Shown here: positions 8,830 to 17,854 of the stretch, one piece after another | How the letters are laid out: the number at the start of each line of letters is the position of its first letter | Position numbering within the stretch: position 1 is the first letter of the stretch | From: Deinococcus sp. AJ005 | GTDB taxonomy: Bacteria; Deinococcota; Deinococci; Deinococcales; Deinococcaceae | Assembly (NCBI RefSeq): GCF_009017495.1 | Contig: NZ_CP044990.1 | Span: 3,142,001-3,206,000 of the forward strand | DNA: 64,000 bases | Direction: 5' to 3' | Made by a program: the position numbers and the translations under genes | Notes under the pieces: generated by a model | Told to the model about the DNA's origin: nothing | Database searches by the model: none | What the model saw: the letters and a program-made list of their open reading frames with translations, nothing else

Positions 8830-9606
8830 TCAGCCCTGAGCTGTCCCGAGCCACCCACTGAGGGGCGCGTGGTCACTCAGTTTCGCCTCGCGGTCCACCC
8901 GCACATTGCCCAGATCCACACCCGCCGACAGCAGGTAATCAATGCGCCAGCCGACGTTGTTGGCGTAGGCCCCGGCGCGGTTGCTCCACCACGTATATTC
9001 GGCTGCACTTCCCAGCGTGGCGCGGTGGGTGTCGGTCAGGCCCGAGGCCAGATGGGCGGTCATCCACTCGCGCTCGTGGGGCAAAAAGCCGCTGTTTTTC
9101 TGGTTGCTACGCCAGTTTTTGATGTCGATCTCGCGGTGGGCCACGTTGTAGTCGCCGCCGATGATCACGGGTTCGCTCTCCGCCATCAGCCCGCTTGCGA
9201 AGTCCTGAAATTCGCCCAGCACGCGGTCCTTGAAGCCCTGCCTGGCCTCGCCGCTGCTGCCGCTGGGCAGGTACACGCTGACATAACGCACGCCGCCAAT
9301 CCGGGCACTCAGCACGCGGCCCTCGGCGTCCATCTCGTCGTGCCCCATGCCCACGCGCACGTCTTCCAGCGGCTGCTTTGCCAGGATCGCCACGCCGCTG
9401 TACCCCGCCTTCTGCGCTGGAAACCACGCGCTCTGATAGCCCAGGTGGGCCAGGGCATCAGGCATGGGCGGGGCGCGCACTTCCTGAAGCAGAAGAACGT
9501 CCGGGGCCTCGTGCGCCGCCCAGTCGGCCAATCCTTTGCGCATGGCGCTGCGAATGCCGTTGGCGTTCAGGGTGGTGACTTTCAGAGGGGAAGTCGGAAC
9601 TGTCAT
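8830..9606 (-). CDS. xthA: Exodeoxyribonuclease III / AP endonuclease
   Basis: A 258-residue ExoIII-type enzyme that cleaves DNA at abasic sites and removes 3' blocking groups in base excision repair. The metal and catalytic motifs are present in order: LNANGIRSA, LLLQEVRAP (metal Glu), YSGVAILAK, VYLPSGSS (Tyr), IGGDYNVAHREIDIKN (Asp and Asn), and C-terminal WRIDYLLS and KLSDHAPL (catalytic Asp-His). A TATCCT box (minus, 9615-9620) lies eight bases before ATG. It converges with the BenE gene four bases away. Confidence 0.94.
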   Translation of the reverse strand: MTVPTSPLKVTTLNANGIRSAMRKGLADWAAHEAPDVLLLQEVRAPPMPDALAHLGYQSAWFPAQKAGYSGVAILAKQPLEDVRVGMGHDEMDAEGRVLSARIGGVRYVSVYLPSGSSGEARQGFKDRVLGEFQDFASGLMAESEPVIIGGDYNVAHREIDIKNWRSNQKNSGFLPHEREWMTAHLASGLTDTHRATLGSAAEYTWWSNRAGAYANNVGWRIDYLLSAGVDLGNVRVDREAKLSDHAPLSGWLGTAQG

Positions 9607-9733
9607 CAGGGCCGAGGATAGCGCCGGACTTTTGCCCTTCCAAAAACAAGTCCGCTGCTCAAATCAAACTGTCAAGACATGTTGATCCAACTCAGCCCTG
9701 CTGCTCCCCCGTTTCGGGTACGCTACAGGCACT

Positions 9734-10042
9734 ATGGCCGACATTAAATTTCTCAACGAAGCCGACGGTCAGGAATTCCAGATGACCCACCCCAAGGCGG
9801 CCCGCGTGCTGGGCGATATCAGGAAGTGGGCGCAGGGCAACGGCTTTGAACACGTCGCCTTCTGGCGCGACACCGACGACGAACATAAGCTGTGGGTGCA
9901 ACTGGGCGAGGACAGGCTCAACTACTGGATTCACGACTCTACCTTCACCGAGGGCAAGCACGAAACGGTGGAAATGCAGATGGATTACGCGCGCGGGGCA
10001 CAACGCCGCAGCGCTGCCGGATACGCCAAGTTCGACAAGTAG
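9734..10042 (+). CDS. Conserved small hypothetical protein
   Basis: A 102-residue soluble protein with charged, aromatic-rich sequence (GNGFEHVAFWRDTDDEHKLW). No domain is recognised, no signal peptide or membrane segment. The reading frame has the codon use of its neighbours, and a TACGCT hexamer lies nine bases before the ATG, so it is likely a real gene. It may form a mixed alpha-beta fold. The function is not known. Confidence 0.7.
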   Translation: MADIKFLNEADGQEFQMTHPKAARVLGDIRKWAQGNGFEHVAFWRDTDDEHKLWVQLGEDRLNYWIHDSTFTEGKHETVEMQMDYARGAQRRSAAGYAKFDK

Positions 10043-10085
10043 GTTCTGGACTCAGAAAACTGGGGGCTGGTCTTCGGGCTGGCCC

Positions 10086-10721
10086 TCAACCCGTTTTGTA
10101 TGCGACGTAGACGGCCAGATGTGCGGTGTCCTGCACAGGAAAGCGATGTTCATTGACGCCGATGCTCAGGCCATAAGTTCCCACCAGTTCCCGCGCGTCC
10201 GCCGCCGTGACCCTGATGGGGACGCGCACGTCCAGCCGCAGGGCCGTGTGTCCAGCCTGTATCAGGGCGGCCCGTAGATTCTGCTCTGGCCCGCCATCAT
10301 CGGCTGGGCGGCCCAGCGCGTGCCATGTTGCCCGCAGATGATCCGCATCGTGGGTCGCCAGCACCAGTTGCCCACCCGGACGCAGCACCCGCCACGCCTC
10401 GCGCAACGCTGCCCCGGCGTCCGGCAGGTGCGCCAGCGTCCGCACCAGCAAAGCCACGTCAAAGGCCCCGGCCATGTACGGCAGGGCTTCGGCCACACCA
10501 CGATGAATCCCCGCGCCGGAGCCGGGATCGATGCCCTCTCCGCGCCCCGTTGAGTGCTGCCGCCACTCCCGAACCAGCGCCCCCTCCCCCGCACCGATGT
10601 CCAGCAGATCGGTATTGGGGGGAAGGGTCAGCACTTCCAACAAAGGCTGATGCGGCCACCCCACGCCAGTCAGGCGGGAAAGCAAAGCGTCCCGCTGCGC
10701 CAGCCTGGATTCGGAAGGCAA
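10086..10721 (-). CDS. Class I SAM-dependent methyltransferase
   Basis: A 211-residue Rossmann-fold methyltransferase of the Methyltransf_11 type. Motif I is LLDIGAGEGALV, followed by a motif II acidic region (GEGIDPGSGAG), FDVALLVRTLAHLPDA (motif IV) and LREAWRVLRPGGQLVLATHD (motif V-VI). The substrate is not predictable. The only start that keeps the N-terminus is TTG at 10719-10721, three bases after the stop of the sugar-dehydrogenase gene, so translation is probably coupled to it. Confidence 0.82.
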   Translation of the reverse strand: MPSESRLAQRDALLSRLTGVGWPHQPLLEVLTLPPNTDLLDIGAGEGALVREWRQHSTGRGEGIDPGSGAGIHRGVAEALPYMAGAFDVALLVRTLAHLPDAGAALREAWRVLRPGGQLVLATHDADHLRATWHALGRPADDGGPEQNLRAALIQAGHTALRLDVRVPIRVTAADARELVGTYGLSIGVNEHRFPVQDTAHLAVYVAYKTG

Positions 10722-10724
10722 GGC

Positions 10725-11876
10725 TCAGGGCTGCTTGTAGGTGACCCGGTACATCACGCCGTTGCCGTCGTCGGTGACGAACAGCGCGCCGTCCGGGGCC
10801 ACCTGCACGTCGGCGGGGCGGCCCGAAGTGGACAGGCCCAGCGCACCCAGAAAGCCGGTCATGAAGTCCTTCGTCTCCCCTGTTTTGGGGTCCACGGTGA
10901 TCACGCTGTAACCGCTCTTCTGCGGGCGGTTCCACGAGCCGTGCAGGGCCACGAACATCTTGCCCTGGTACTCGGCGGGAAAGACCTTACCCGTGTAAAA
11001 CGCCATGCCCAGCGGCGCAGCGTGGGCGGTGGTGGTGGCAAAGGACGGCTGAGCCGCCTCGCAGACTGCCGGGGTCTTCTTCCCAAAATCCTTGTCCCAG
11101 ATCTGGGCCTCACCGGCGGCTACCGGATAGCAGTACGGCCAGCCGTAGTTCTTGCCGTCCATCACTCGGAAGAAGGATTCGGGCGGATTGTCGCTTCCAG
11201 CCATATCGCGCCCGTTGGCAGTGGCGTACAGGGTATCGCCCGACCACTCCAGACCCACGGCGTTTCGCAGGCCCGTGGCGAAGGGGCGGCCATTCTTACC
11301 ATCGGCGTCGTAGACCCAGACGGTGGCGCGCTGGGCATTTTCTTCCTCACAGACATTACAGGTGCTGCCCATCGCCACGTACAGTTTGCCGTCCGGCCCG
11401 AAGACGATGGTGCGCGAATGGTGCCGCTCCCCGGCTTCCAGATTGATGATCTTCTCGGGCGTGGCTTCCGGCTTCAGATCGCCGTCCTTGTAGGGCATGC
11501 GGATCACGCCATCGGTGTTGGCGACGTACAGGTAGCCGCCGTGAAAGACCAGACTGTTCGGCTGATCCAGCGCCGAAAGGTAGGTCTGCGCGCCATCCAG
11601 AACACCGTTTTTGTCGCGGTCCGACAACACCAGTACACGCCCGGTGCCGGGGTCCTTACCCTCATCGGCCACAAACAGATCGCCGTTCGGGGCAAAGGCC
11701 ATCAGGCGCGGCTTGCCCAGATCTTGGGCGTACAGGTCCGCCTGGAAGCCTGCCGGGAGGGTCAGCCCGGCGTTGGGTTTGGTGGTGTCGGGGCGCTGGA
11801 CCACCGCGCAGGAGCCGAGGGCCAGGGTCAGCAGGCCGCCCAGCAGGGATGCGCGTCGCGTGTTGTGGGAGAGCAT
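10725..11876 (-). CDS. PQQ-dependent sugar (sorbosone) dehydrogenase-like lipoprotein
   Basis: A 383-residue protein of the six-bladed beta-propeller soluble glucose/sorbosone dehydrogenase family, which oxidises aldose sugars with PQQ. A lipoprotein signal is visible from ATG 11876: a hydrophobic run ending in the lipobox LALGSC, so Cys would be lipidated. Blade motifs include FAPNGDLFVADEG, HHSRTIVFGPDGKLYVAMGS, GLRNAVGLEW and ALHGSWNRPQKSGY. The upstream in-frame extension to 11915 would bury the signal peptide and is not used. It heads a pair with the methyltransferase. True PQQ use is not proven by sequence. Confidence 0.86.
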   Translation of the reverse strand: MLSHNTRRASLLGGLLTLALGSCAVVQRPDTTKPNAGLTLPAGFQADLYAQDLGKPRLMAFAPNGDLFVADEGKDPGTGRVLVLSDRDKNGVLDGAQTYLSALDQPNSLVFHGGYLYVANTDGVIRMPYKDGDLKPEATPEKIINLEAGERHHSRTIVFGPDGKLYVAMGSTCNVCEEENAQRATVWVYDADGKNGRPFATGLRNAVGLEWSGDTLYATANGRDMAGSDNPPESFFRVMDGKNYGWPYCYPVAAGEAQIWDKDFGKKTPAVCEAAQPSFATTTAHAAPLGMAFYTGKVFPAEYQGKMFVALHGSWNRPQKSGYSVITVDPKTGETKDFMTGFLGALGLSTSGRPADVQVAPDGALFVTDDGNGVMYRVTYKQP

Positions 11877-12132
11877 GACCCATGAGACACGGGCGACATG
11901 AAAATAGGGGGTCACTTGGTTAAACCGTGGCTGAGACTGCCTGCGGGCTTACGTTGTTGGCACGCAAGCGTCGGCAGAGAAGCACACAGGAAGGACGGGA
12001 GGCAGCCTGCTGGACTTCAGCTAAACGCCGCAGAACAGCCCAACAACACAGAACACAGCCCAAAAGACCGTCCGGGACTTCACAGTCCTGACTATTTCAT
12101 TTGGCCTGCCGCCGATGCTCTAGCCTTCTGTC

Positions 12133-12549
12133 ATGACCTCTACCCCGAAGAAAACCCTGAACGTGACCTGGCTGGGCGAGCAGCGCTACCTGGGCGTCAA
12201 CGAAAGTGGGCAGCAACTGCTGATCGACAACAGCGCGACCAAGATCGGCGTTTCCCCGATGGAAGCGCTGCTGGGTGCGCTGGCGACCTGCACCGCCTAC
12301 GACGTGGTGGAGGTGATGAAAAAACGCCGCACGCCGCTGGCGAGTTACCGCATTGAGGTAGAGGGTACGCGGGCCGACACGGACCCCAAACGCTACACCC
12401 ACATCACCGTGCGCCACATCGCGGGCGGCGAGGGCATTACCGCCGAGGCGCTGGAGCGGGCCGCGCACCTGAGCCATGAGAAATACTGCTCGGTGGCCTC
12501 CAGCCTGAACAGCGAGATCAGCGTGGAGACACGGGTGGAAACGGCTTAA
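12133..12549 (+). CDS. OsmC/Ohr family protein
   Basis: A 138-residue OsmC-family protein. The two redox cysteines lie in LGALATCTAYDVVEVMKKR and KYCSVASSL, spaced as in OsmC peroxidases that reduce organic hydroperoxides. The GVSPMEALLGALA segment is a clear family mark. The YhfA-like branch, of unknown substrate, is also possible given the VEVMKKRR helix. A TAGCCT box (12121-12126) lies six bases before ATG. It converges with rdgB, seven bases apart. Confidence 0.9.
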   Translation: MTSTPKKTLNVTWLGEQRYLGVNESGQQLLIDNSATKIGVSPMEALLGALATCTAYDVVEVMKKRRTPLASYRIEVEGTRADTDPKRYTHITVRHIAGGEGITAEALERAAHLSHEKYCSVASSLNSEISVETRVETA

Positions 12550-12556
12550 CTCGGCC

Positions 12557-13141
12557 TCAGCTTCCGCGTTTGGCCGCCTTGAGGGCCGCGAGCGCCTTGC
12601 CCCGGTGGCTGATGGCCTGCTTCTCGGCCACGCTCATCTCGGCCAGGGTGCGGGTCTGGCCATCGGGGACGAACAGGGGATCGTAGCCGAAGCCGCCGTC
12701 GCCGCGCGGGCCTTCCAGCAGGGTGCCGGACAATTCTCCCCGGTACGATTCCACCTGTCCGTTGGGGTGGGCCAGGATCACCACCGAGACGAACCTGGCG
12801 CGGCGGTTGGCCTGCCCGCGCAGCTTTTCCAGCAAGTACATATTGCGCTCCAGATCGCTGTCGCGGCCCCCGAAACGGGCGCTGTACACGCCGGGTTCGC
12901 CGTTCAAGGCCTCTACCTCAATGCCGCTGTCGTCGGCCAGCGCCGTCGTGCGGGTCATCAGCGCCACTGTGCAGGCTTTCAGGGCGGCGTTCTCGGCGTA
13001 GGTGGCCCCAGTTTCCTCAGGCATGGGCACGCCCTGCACCGGCTGCAAATCCCAGTTCAGATCGGCCAGTGCCGCCTCGATCTCGCGCACTTTTCCGGCG
13101 TTTCCCGTCGCCACCGTTACTCGCATCAGGCCATTGCTCAT
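12557..13141 (-). CDS. rdgB: XTP/dITP pyrophosphatase (RdgB/HAM1)
   Basis: A 194-residue nucleotide-sanitising enzyme that hydrolyses ITP, XTP and their deoxy forms, keeping deaminated purines out of DNA and RNA. Motifs in order are VATGNAGKVREIEAAL (substrate and metal site), ALADDSGIEVEALNGEPGVY, ARFGG, GFGYDPLFVPDG and the C-terminal KQAISHRGKALAAL. ATG 13141 is chosen because CTGGAG lies just before it; ATG 13126 is an alternative. Farther upstream codons lack similarity. Confidence 0.94.
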   Translation of the reverse strand: MSNGLMRVTVATGNAGKVREIEAALADLNWDLQPVQGVPMPEETGATYAENAALKACTVALMTRTTALADDSGIEVEALNGEPGVYSARFGGRDSDLERNMYLLEKLRGQANRRARFVSVVILAHPNGQVESYRGELSGTLLEGPRGDGGFGYDPLFVPDGQTRTLAEMSVAEKQAISHRGKALAALKAAKRGS

Positions 13142-13248
13142 CACACTCCAGAGTGTACGGGGAAATGCACAGCAGCAGGTGCGGAAATCCGGTCCCTCCC
13201 CCCACCAGTCCCCCCCAACACCAGTTCCCACAACACCAGCCCCCAGCC

Positions 13249-13938
13249 TCAGTCGCCCAGCGGCAATTCGGCGCGCACCCGCCAGCGTTCCTGGCCCTCC
13301 GGTTTCTCGAACAGGGTCAGAGAAGTGTAGTTCTGTGTGGTGAAAGGGCGGAGACGTTCCTCCAGTGCGCGGCGTAGCGCCTGCGGGTCATGGCCGCCGT
13401 AGGGCTGGACCAGGGTGAAATGCGGCTCCCAGGTGTCCAGCCCACGCGGCGTGTGCAGCAGTGACATGCGCGCACCCTCGAACGGTCTGGCGTACAACCC
13501 CTGAGCCACCTGCCCGGCAAAGGGCGAGGCAGTCACGAAGCGCGCGAGGCGGGCCAGCAGCAATGTATGCGCCACCAGCAAGGCCGGGGAAGGGTCCAGG
13601 CGCAGCACCCACGTTTCGCCGTCGTCCCAGACGTCGATGCGCCCATTCGTCAGCGACAGGTCCGTATCGGGCGAGAGGCAGGCCACGCAGGCGCGTGCCT
13701 CGGCCTCGATGGCGGGCCACCACGCCGGATCGGTGGAAAAACCCTCCACCACCGTCAGATGAAAGCCGAACGGCCCCGCGTCGGTTTGCCATTCGGGGGG
13801 TAGGAAGTCGGGAAGGGGGACGGGCTGATCCGCGCGCACATCAAAACCCAGCAGTTCGGACCCCACCTGGTACAGCGCCGATCCGGCAGGCGGACACAGA
13901 TAGACGGCGAAACGCGTTCCAGCAGTGGCATCAGGCAT
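13249..13938 (-). CDS. 2H phosphoesterase-superfamily protein (DUF1045-like)
   Basis: A 229-residue protein with the two histidine motifs of the 2H superfamily: FHLTVVEGF (about residue 59) and PHFTLVQPYGG (about residue 171). Each HxT/S supplies a catalytic His-Thr pair. Relatives are LigT/2'-5' RNA ligase-like cyclic phosphodiesterases and DUF1045 proteins near phosphonate genes. No phosphonate gene is nearby, so a role in RNA or cyclic nucleotide phosphate hydrolysis is a guess. It is transcribed in the same direction as rdgB, with a 107-base gap. Confidence 0.75.
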   Translation of the reverse strand: MPDATAGTRFAVYLCPPAGSALYQVGSELLGFDVRADQPVPLPDFLPPEWQTDAGPFGFHLTVVEGFSTDPAWWPAIEAEARACVACLSPDTDLSLTNGRIDVWDDGETWVLRLDPSPALLVAHTLLLARLARFVTASPFAGQVAQGLYARPFEGARMSLLHTPRGLDTWEPHFTLVQPYGGHDPQALRRALEERLRPFTTQNYTSLTLFEKPEGQERWRVRAELPLGD

Positions 13939-14037
13939 GGCGCGATTGTGGCAGATGGCCGGGCAGGGGCTGGGGGTCAGAGGCCGGTTTGTGGGCGCAA
14001 GGCTTTTCGCACCCTTGCGCCCATACTTCCAGCTCCA

Positions 14038-14730
14038 TCACTTCAGAGAAATCCTGACCTCGTTGCCCGCGCTGTCCTCGGCGCTGATCAGTTCGCCGGG
14101 GGGTGGGTCCGATTCGATCAGTAATTGCAGGGTTTCCAGGCTGAATCCGGCACTCTCCAGCGCGCGGATGCCGTGCGGCGGAATCAACTTGTGCAGATGC
14201 GGCGCGAGGCTGACCGGCAGGTTGGCGCTGTACTCGTCGCCCGCCGAGGACTCCACCCGAATTTGCAGGATGCGGGCCGAGCCGGAGCGCGAGTTGCCAT
14301 ATTGATACTGAGACTCGTACTGGGGTGTCTTGCCCTCGAACACGCCCTCGACAGCGCGCTCCACAGTATCGGTAATCCGGTCAACCATGCCCTCTATTCC
14401 TCCTCGGCCTGTGCGTGAGCGGCTGCCAGAATCCCAGGTCCATTGCGGGCCGCGTTGGTCCTCTGGACGTGGGTTGCCGAAGCCTCCGGGGGGCTGGGGT
14501 GGACGTGGAGGCGGGGGCGGCACATCACGCACGCCGCGCAGCAGCAGCAGGTGTTCGGCCACCTGTCCGGTATCCAGCTCGTCACGCTTGAGCAGCGAGT
14601 CGATCAGTTCGCGGTCACTGTCGGTCAGGGCCAGCTTGGCGCTCAGGGCGGCCAGCAGCGGCCCGGCGTCCTCCAGGCTCAGGCGGCCCGCGCGGACCAG
14701 ATCGAGAAGACGTTTGACTTTCTCTTTCAT
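14038..14730 (-). CDS. YvlB/LiaX N-terminal-like (SHOCT-like) protein
   Basis: A 230-residue protein, last of a three-gene operon. Residues 1-50 are helical (VKRLLDLVRAGRLSLEDAG), the short bihelical motif seen at the N-terminus of YvlB/LiaX proteins. A Pro/Arg-rich linker (about residues 70-115) follows. The C-terminus has ILQIRVESSAGDEYSANLP and LISAEDSAGNEVRISL, resembling the beta-strand module found behind these helices. There is no membrane segment. A strong Shine-Dalgarno (AGGAGG) lies five bases before ATG 14730; the longer frame to 14781 is not used. LiaX-like proteins act in envelope stress in Firmicutes; the role here is unknown. Confidence 0.7.
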   Translation of the reverse strand: MKEKVKRLLDLVRAGRLSLEDAGPLLAALSAKLALTDSDRELIDSLLKRDELDTGQVAEHLLLLRGVRDVPPPPPRPPQPPGGFGNPRPEDQRGPQWTWDSGSRSRTGRGGIEGMVDRITDTVERAVEGVFEGKTPQYESQYQYGNSRSGSARILQIRVESSAGDEYSANLPVSLAPHLHKLIPPHGIRALESAGFSLETLQLLIESDPPPGELISAEDSAGNEVRISLK

Positions 14731-14767
14731 GGGGTCCTCCTGTGGGTGGGGGGTCTGGTCTGAGCGG

Positions 14768-15088
14768 TCATGGCAGGTCACTCTGCGGAGGGCGACGGCT
14801 GGAGTGTGACCCAGGCGAGGACACCATCAGCACACGCCCGCCTGACATCAGCACCCTGCCGCGCAGATCGTCCCCGTCCGAACCCGTCTGACGGGTCATC
14901 TGATAAGCGTGCCACCGCTCGGGCGTGACGTGCAGCATGGCTTGCAAGCGCTGCCAGAATCTTCCGAACAGCCCAGGCCCAGGCACTTCGGCGGCGGATA
15001 GACGAACCCGGCGAATCACGCGGTAGCCCTTGCCGGAGCGGACCGTAAGAGGGGCCGAAACCGTGCGGGGGGAAGAAGAAGCGCTCAT
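14768..15088 (-). CDS. Small basic hypothetical protein of the YvlB-like operon
   Basis: A 106-residue protein, middle gene of the operon. It begins MSASSSPRTVSAPLTVRSG and is basic, with RVIRRVRLS and WQRLQAMLHV stretches. No family is recognised. Its ATG overlaps the stop of the upstream gene (ATGA at 15085-15088), so translation is coupled, and GGAGG lies upstream. A longer same-frame extension upstream of this ATG is the shadow of the preceding gene. Confidence 0.6.
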   Translation of the reverse strand: MSASSSPRTVSAPLTVRSGKGYRVIRRVRLSAAEVPGPGLFGRFWQRLQAMLHVTPERWHAYQMTRQTGSDGDDLRGRVLMSGGRVLMVSSPGSHSSRRPPQSDLP

Positions 15089-15963
15089 CTCACATCCTCC
15101 GTGAGCAGCTTGACCTGTCCGGCGGCCACCTTGCACGACAGGTAAGCCGCGCCGCCCCCCAGTTCCCCGGCGTGCTGCGTGTTCATGAAGCCGCCGCTCC
15201 TGCGGGTGGGAAAATCGGCCTTGAACGCGCCCACGGTCACGTCGGCGTCCACGCGAAGGCTGCTGCCCGGAAGCAGGTGCAGGGTGGCGTTTCCGGCGTT
15301 GACTTCCAGCCGATGATCGCCGCCCGACAGCACCCCGGCCCACTTGAGATTGCCGCCGTTGACGCTGGCGTTCAGGCTGTGCGCGCCGCTCAGCGTGAGG
15401 TTGCCGCCGTTGACGTTCAGGTGCGTGGGGCCATTCACCTCGGCGGCGGTCAGGTTGCCGCCGTTGACCTCGGCCTTCAGGCTTTCAGCGCGGCCCATGC
15501 GGACGTTGCCGCCGTTCACGTCGGCCCACAGCTCGCCGCCCAGATCGGGCAGGGTCAGGTTGCCGCCCTCCACCGAAGCGCGCACATGCCGGGGCATAAA
15601 CGGCACCGAGAGGATGGCCTTGACATTGCCCCAGTGGCCTCTGGAGTGATCCACGCGCTGAACCTGCCAGCCCTTCGGCGTGCCGGTCAGGCGCAACACG
15701 CCGTCCTCGTTGGCGCTCAGATGCGGCGCATCCAGCGAAGCGTCGTGCAGCACGGTCAGGGTGTAGCCGCTGACCCTGAGCGTCAGGTCAGCGGGAATAT
15801 CGCTGACGCTGCCCTGCTGGGCGGCAGGCATCACGGCTTCCTGCTCATCGGCGGGCGTGCCTTCCAGCAGCCCAGCGGCTTCCTCGGCGGTGAGTTTGCC
15901 CTCGGCCACCAGACGCTGCACCTGCGAACGGAAGTCCTCTGCGGGCGATTGCTTTTCATTCAT
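15085..15963 (-). CDS. YvlB/LiaX-like protein with repeated VNGGNL beta-helix (DUF4097-like)
   Basis: A 292-residue protein. The N-terminal helix pair (DFRSQVQRLVAEGKLTAEEA) matches the short domain of YvlB/LiaX proteins. The rest is DUF4097-like: short strands repeat with VNGGNV, VNGGNL and VNAGN about every 17-20 residues (about residues 130-225), a pattern of a right-handed beta-helix or stacked strands. There is no signal peptide, so it may act in the cytoplasm or at the membrane face. Start 15963 is fixed by AAGGAG. It heads the operon. Confidence 0.78.
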   Translation of the reverse strand: MNEKQSPAEDFRSQVQRLVAEGKLTAEEAAGLLEGTPADEQEAVMPAAQQGSVSDIPADLTLRVSGYTLTVLHDASLDAPHLSANEDGVLRLTGTPKGWQVQRVDHSRGHWGNVKAILSVPFMPRHVRASVEGGNLTLPDLGGELWADVNGGNVRMGRAESLKAEVNGGNLTAAEVNGPTHLNVNGGNLTLSGAHSLNASVNGGNLKWAGVLSGGDHRLEVNAGNATLHLLPGSSLRVDADVTVGAFKADFPTRRSGGFMNTQHAGELGGGAAYLSCKVAAGQVKLLTEDVR

Positions 15964-16004
15964 ATCCGTCTCCTTGAGAGAATAGAAACACAAATTTATC
16001 AGAA

Positions 16005-16010
16005 TGTCAA
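16005..16010 (-). promoter_or_regulatory. Possible -35 box of the YvlB-like operon
   Basis: TTGACA on the minus strand about 45 bases before the ATG is a perfect -35 hexamer, but the -10 partner is poor, so this may need an activator or an alternative spacing. Confidence 0.35.
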
Positions 16011-16190
16011 TATCGAGTTTAATGTCTGATTCTGGCAGATAGGATTTTTACTGTTCTGCACACGAATTGAGATATGAGACTCGCCCGTTTCTGACGCCTA
16101 TAGCAATCTCAATCTGCTATTCACCTATTTCTTCTGCAATCATCCCCTTGCAACTCGGGCCGTCTGCCGCACCCGTCCTTCCCTCTCCCC

Positions 16191-16196
16191 TATGCT
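16191..16196 (+). promoter_or_regulatory. Leaderless -10 box of the RNB exoribonuclease gene
   Basis: TATGCT ends seven bases before ATG 16204 and overlaps the alternative ATG at 16192, which argues for the later start. Confidence 0.6.
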
Positions 16197-16203
16197 TGAC
16201 GCC

Positions 16204-17586
16204 ATGACATTGCCCGAACTCACCTCCGCCCAGCGCACCGATGTGGAACTGCTGGCGCGCGGCAAGGCAGAAAAGAGCCGCACCCTGCGCGAGATGAACC
16301 TGCCCGAGACGCCGGAATCCGCCCACACGCTGCTGTTGCGCCTGGGCATCTGGAACGAGGCGAAGACGCCCTACGCAGACCGTCTGGGCGCAACGCTGAC
16401 CCACCTTTCGCTAGACGTGCCGGATTTTGCCGACGAGAACCGGCTGGACCTGACCCATTTGCCCGCCTACGCGATTGACGACGAGGGCAGCCGTGACCCG
16501 GACGACGCGATAGGCATTGAGGCGTTGGAGGGCGGTCTGACGCGCCTGTGGGTGCATGTGGCGGACGTGGCCGCGCTGGTGCCACCGGAAAGCGAGCTGG
16601 ACCTGGAGGCCCGCGCACGCGGCGCGACGCTGTATCTGCCAGACCAGACCATTGGCATGTTGCCCGACGCTCTGATCGAGAAGACCGGGCTGGGCCTGCA
16701 CGACACCATGCCCGCGCTGTCGATCTCGCTGGACCTGGACGCCGACGGCAACGCCGACGCCGTGGATGTGGCCCTGACCACCGTGCGGATCACGCGGCTG
16801 ACGTACATGGGCGCGCAGGCGAAGCTGGAGGCGGGCGAGGAACCCTTCGTGACGCTGGCCCGGCTAGCCCATGCCAGCAAGGAACTGCGCGATTCCGAGG
16901 GCGCACTATCCATCGAACTGCCCGAAGTGAAGATTAAAGCCGACGAGAACGGCGCGTCCGTGACGCCGCTGCCCAAGCCGGAAATGCGCTTCGTGGTGCA
17001 GGAATGCATGACGCTGGCCGGCTGGGCCGCTGCCATTTACGCCGATGACCACGACATTCCCCTGCCGTTTGCCACCCAGGCCGATCCCAGCCGTGAGGTA
17101 CGCGGCGAGGGGCTGGGCGTGCAGTGGGCACGGCGCAAAACGCTGGCCCGCACGCGCTTTCAGCCGTCGCCGGGGCCGCATTCCGGCATGGGGCTGGACC
17201 TGTACGCGCAGGCCACCAGCCCGATGCGGCGCTACCTGGATCTGGTGGTGCACCAGCAACTGCGCGCCGCGCTGACGGGGGGGGAACCGCTGGACGGCAA
17301 GGTGGTGGCCGCGCACATCGCCCAGGCCACCCTGAATGCCGACGCCACCCGGCAGGCCGAACGCCTGAGCCGCAAGCACCACACCCTGCGCTTCGCCGCC
17401 GCCCAGCCGGAGCGCGAGTGGGAGGCGGTGGTGGTGGACCGCCGGGGACCGCAGGCCACCCTGCTGATTCCCGAACTGGCCTACGATCTGCCCTTCAGCA
17501 CCCCCGCGCCCGTGGGAACGGCGTTGCGAATCAGGCTGGTGGACGTGAACCTGCCCGCCCTGAGCATGCGGGCGCGGCTGGTCTGA
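16204..17586 (+). CDS. RNase II-family 3'-5' exoribonuclease (Deinococcus DrII type)
   Basis: A 460-residue RNB-domain exoribonuclease that degrades RNA processively from the 3' end. The catalytic aspartate cluster is in AIDDEGSRDPDDAIGIEAL (about residues 89-107), and the RNA-clamping tail of the domain is in YAQATSPMRRYLDLVVHQQL. It is shorter than E. coli RNase II/R: instead of two cold-shock domains it has a roughly 80-residue N-terminal segment (about residues 1-85), and ends with a short S1-like beta region. This matches the described D. radiodurans enzyme, thought to handle structured RNA. The start was chosen by the TATGCT box. Confidence 0.9.
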   Translation: MTLPELTSAQRTDVELLARGKAEKSRTLREMNLPETPESAHTLLLRLGIWNEAKTPYADRLGATLTHLSLDVPDFADENRLDLTHLPAYAIDDEGSRDPDDAIGIEALEGGLTRLWVHVADVAALVPPESELDLEARARGATLYLPDQTIGMLPDALIEKTGLGLHDTMPALSISLDLDADGNADAVDVALTTVRITRLTYMGAQAKLEAGEEPFVTLARLAHASKELRDSEGALSIELPEVKIKADENGASVTPLPKPEMRFVVQECMTLAGWAAAIYADDHDIPLPFATQADPSREVRGEGLGVQWARRKTLARTRFQPSPGPHSGMGLDLYAQATSPMRRYLDLVVHQQLRAALTGGEPLDGKVVAAHIAQATLNADATRQAERLSRKHHTLRFAAAQPEREWEAVVVDRRGPQATLLIPELAYDLPFSTPAPVGTALRIRLVDVNLPALSMRARLV

Positions 17587-17841
17587 GAACCTTCTCCGAA
17601 AAATACTGCGGCGGGACATCCAGCCCAGCCTCACCCTGAGCAGATGACGGCTGGCCCACGCTCTACGCCTCATCAGCAACCCGCTGTTCTTGATGAACGC
17701 GCTGCCTGTACTCAGTCCAGTACATCTACAGCGGAAATGTACTCGGGACATTTAACCCACAGCCGAAAAACAACGTTGAACACGCACATTTCATGCACCC
17801 AAACCTGCTTCATCTTTCATTCATATGCCCCCCTCTCTGCT

Positions 17842-17847
17842 TAAACT
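17842..17847 (+). promoter_or_regulatory. Leaderless -10 box
   Basis: TAAACT lies seven bases before ATG 17855 and decides against the in-frame ATG at 17825, which precedes it. Confidence 0.55.
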
Positions 17848-17854
17848 GCCAGAC

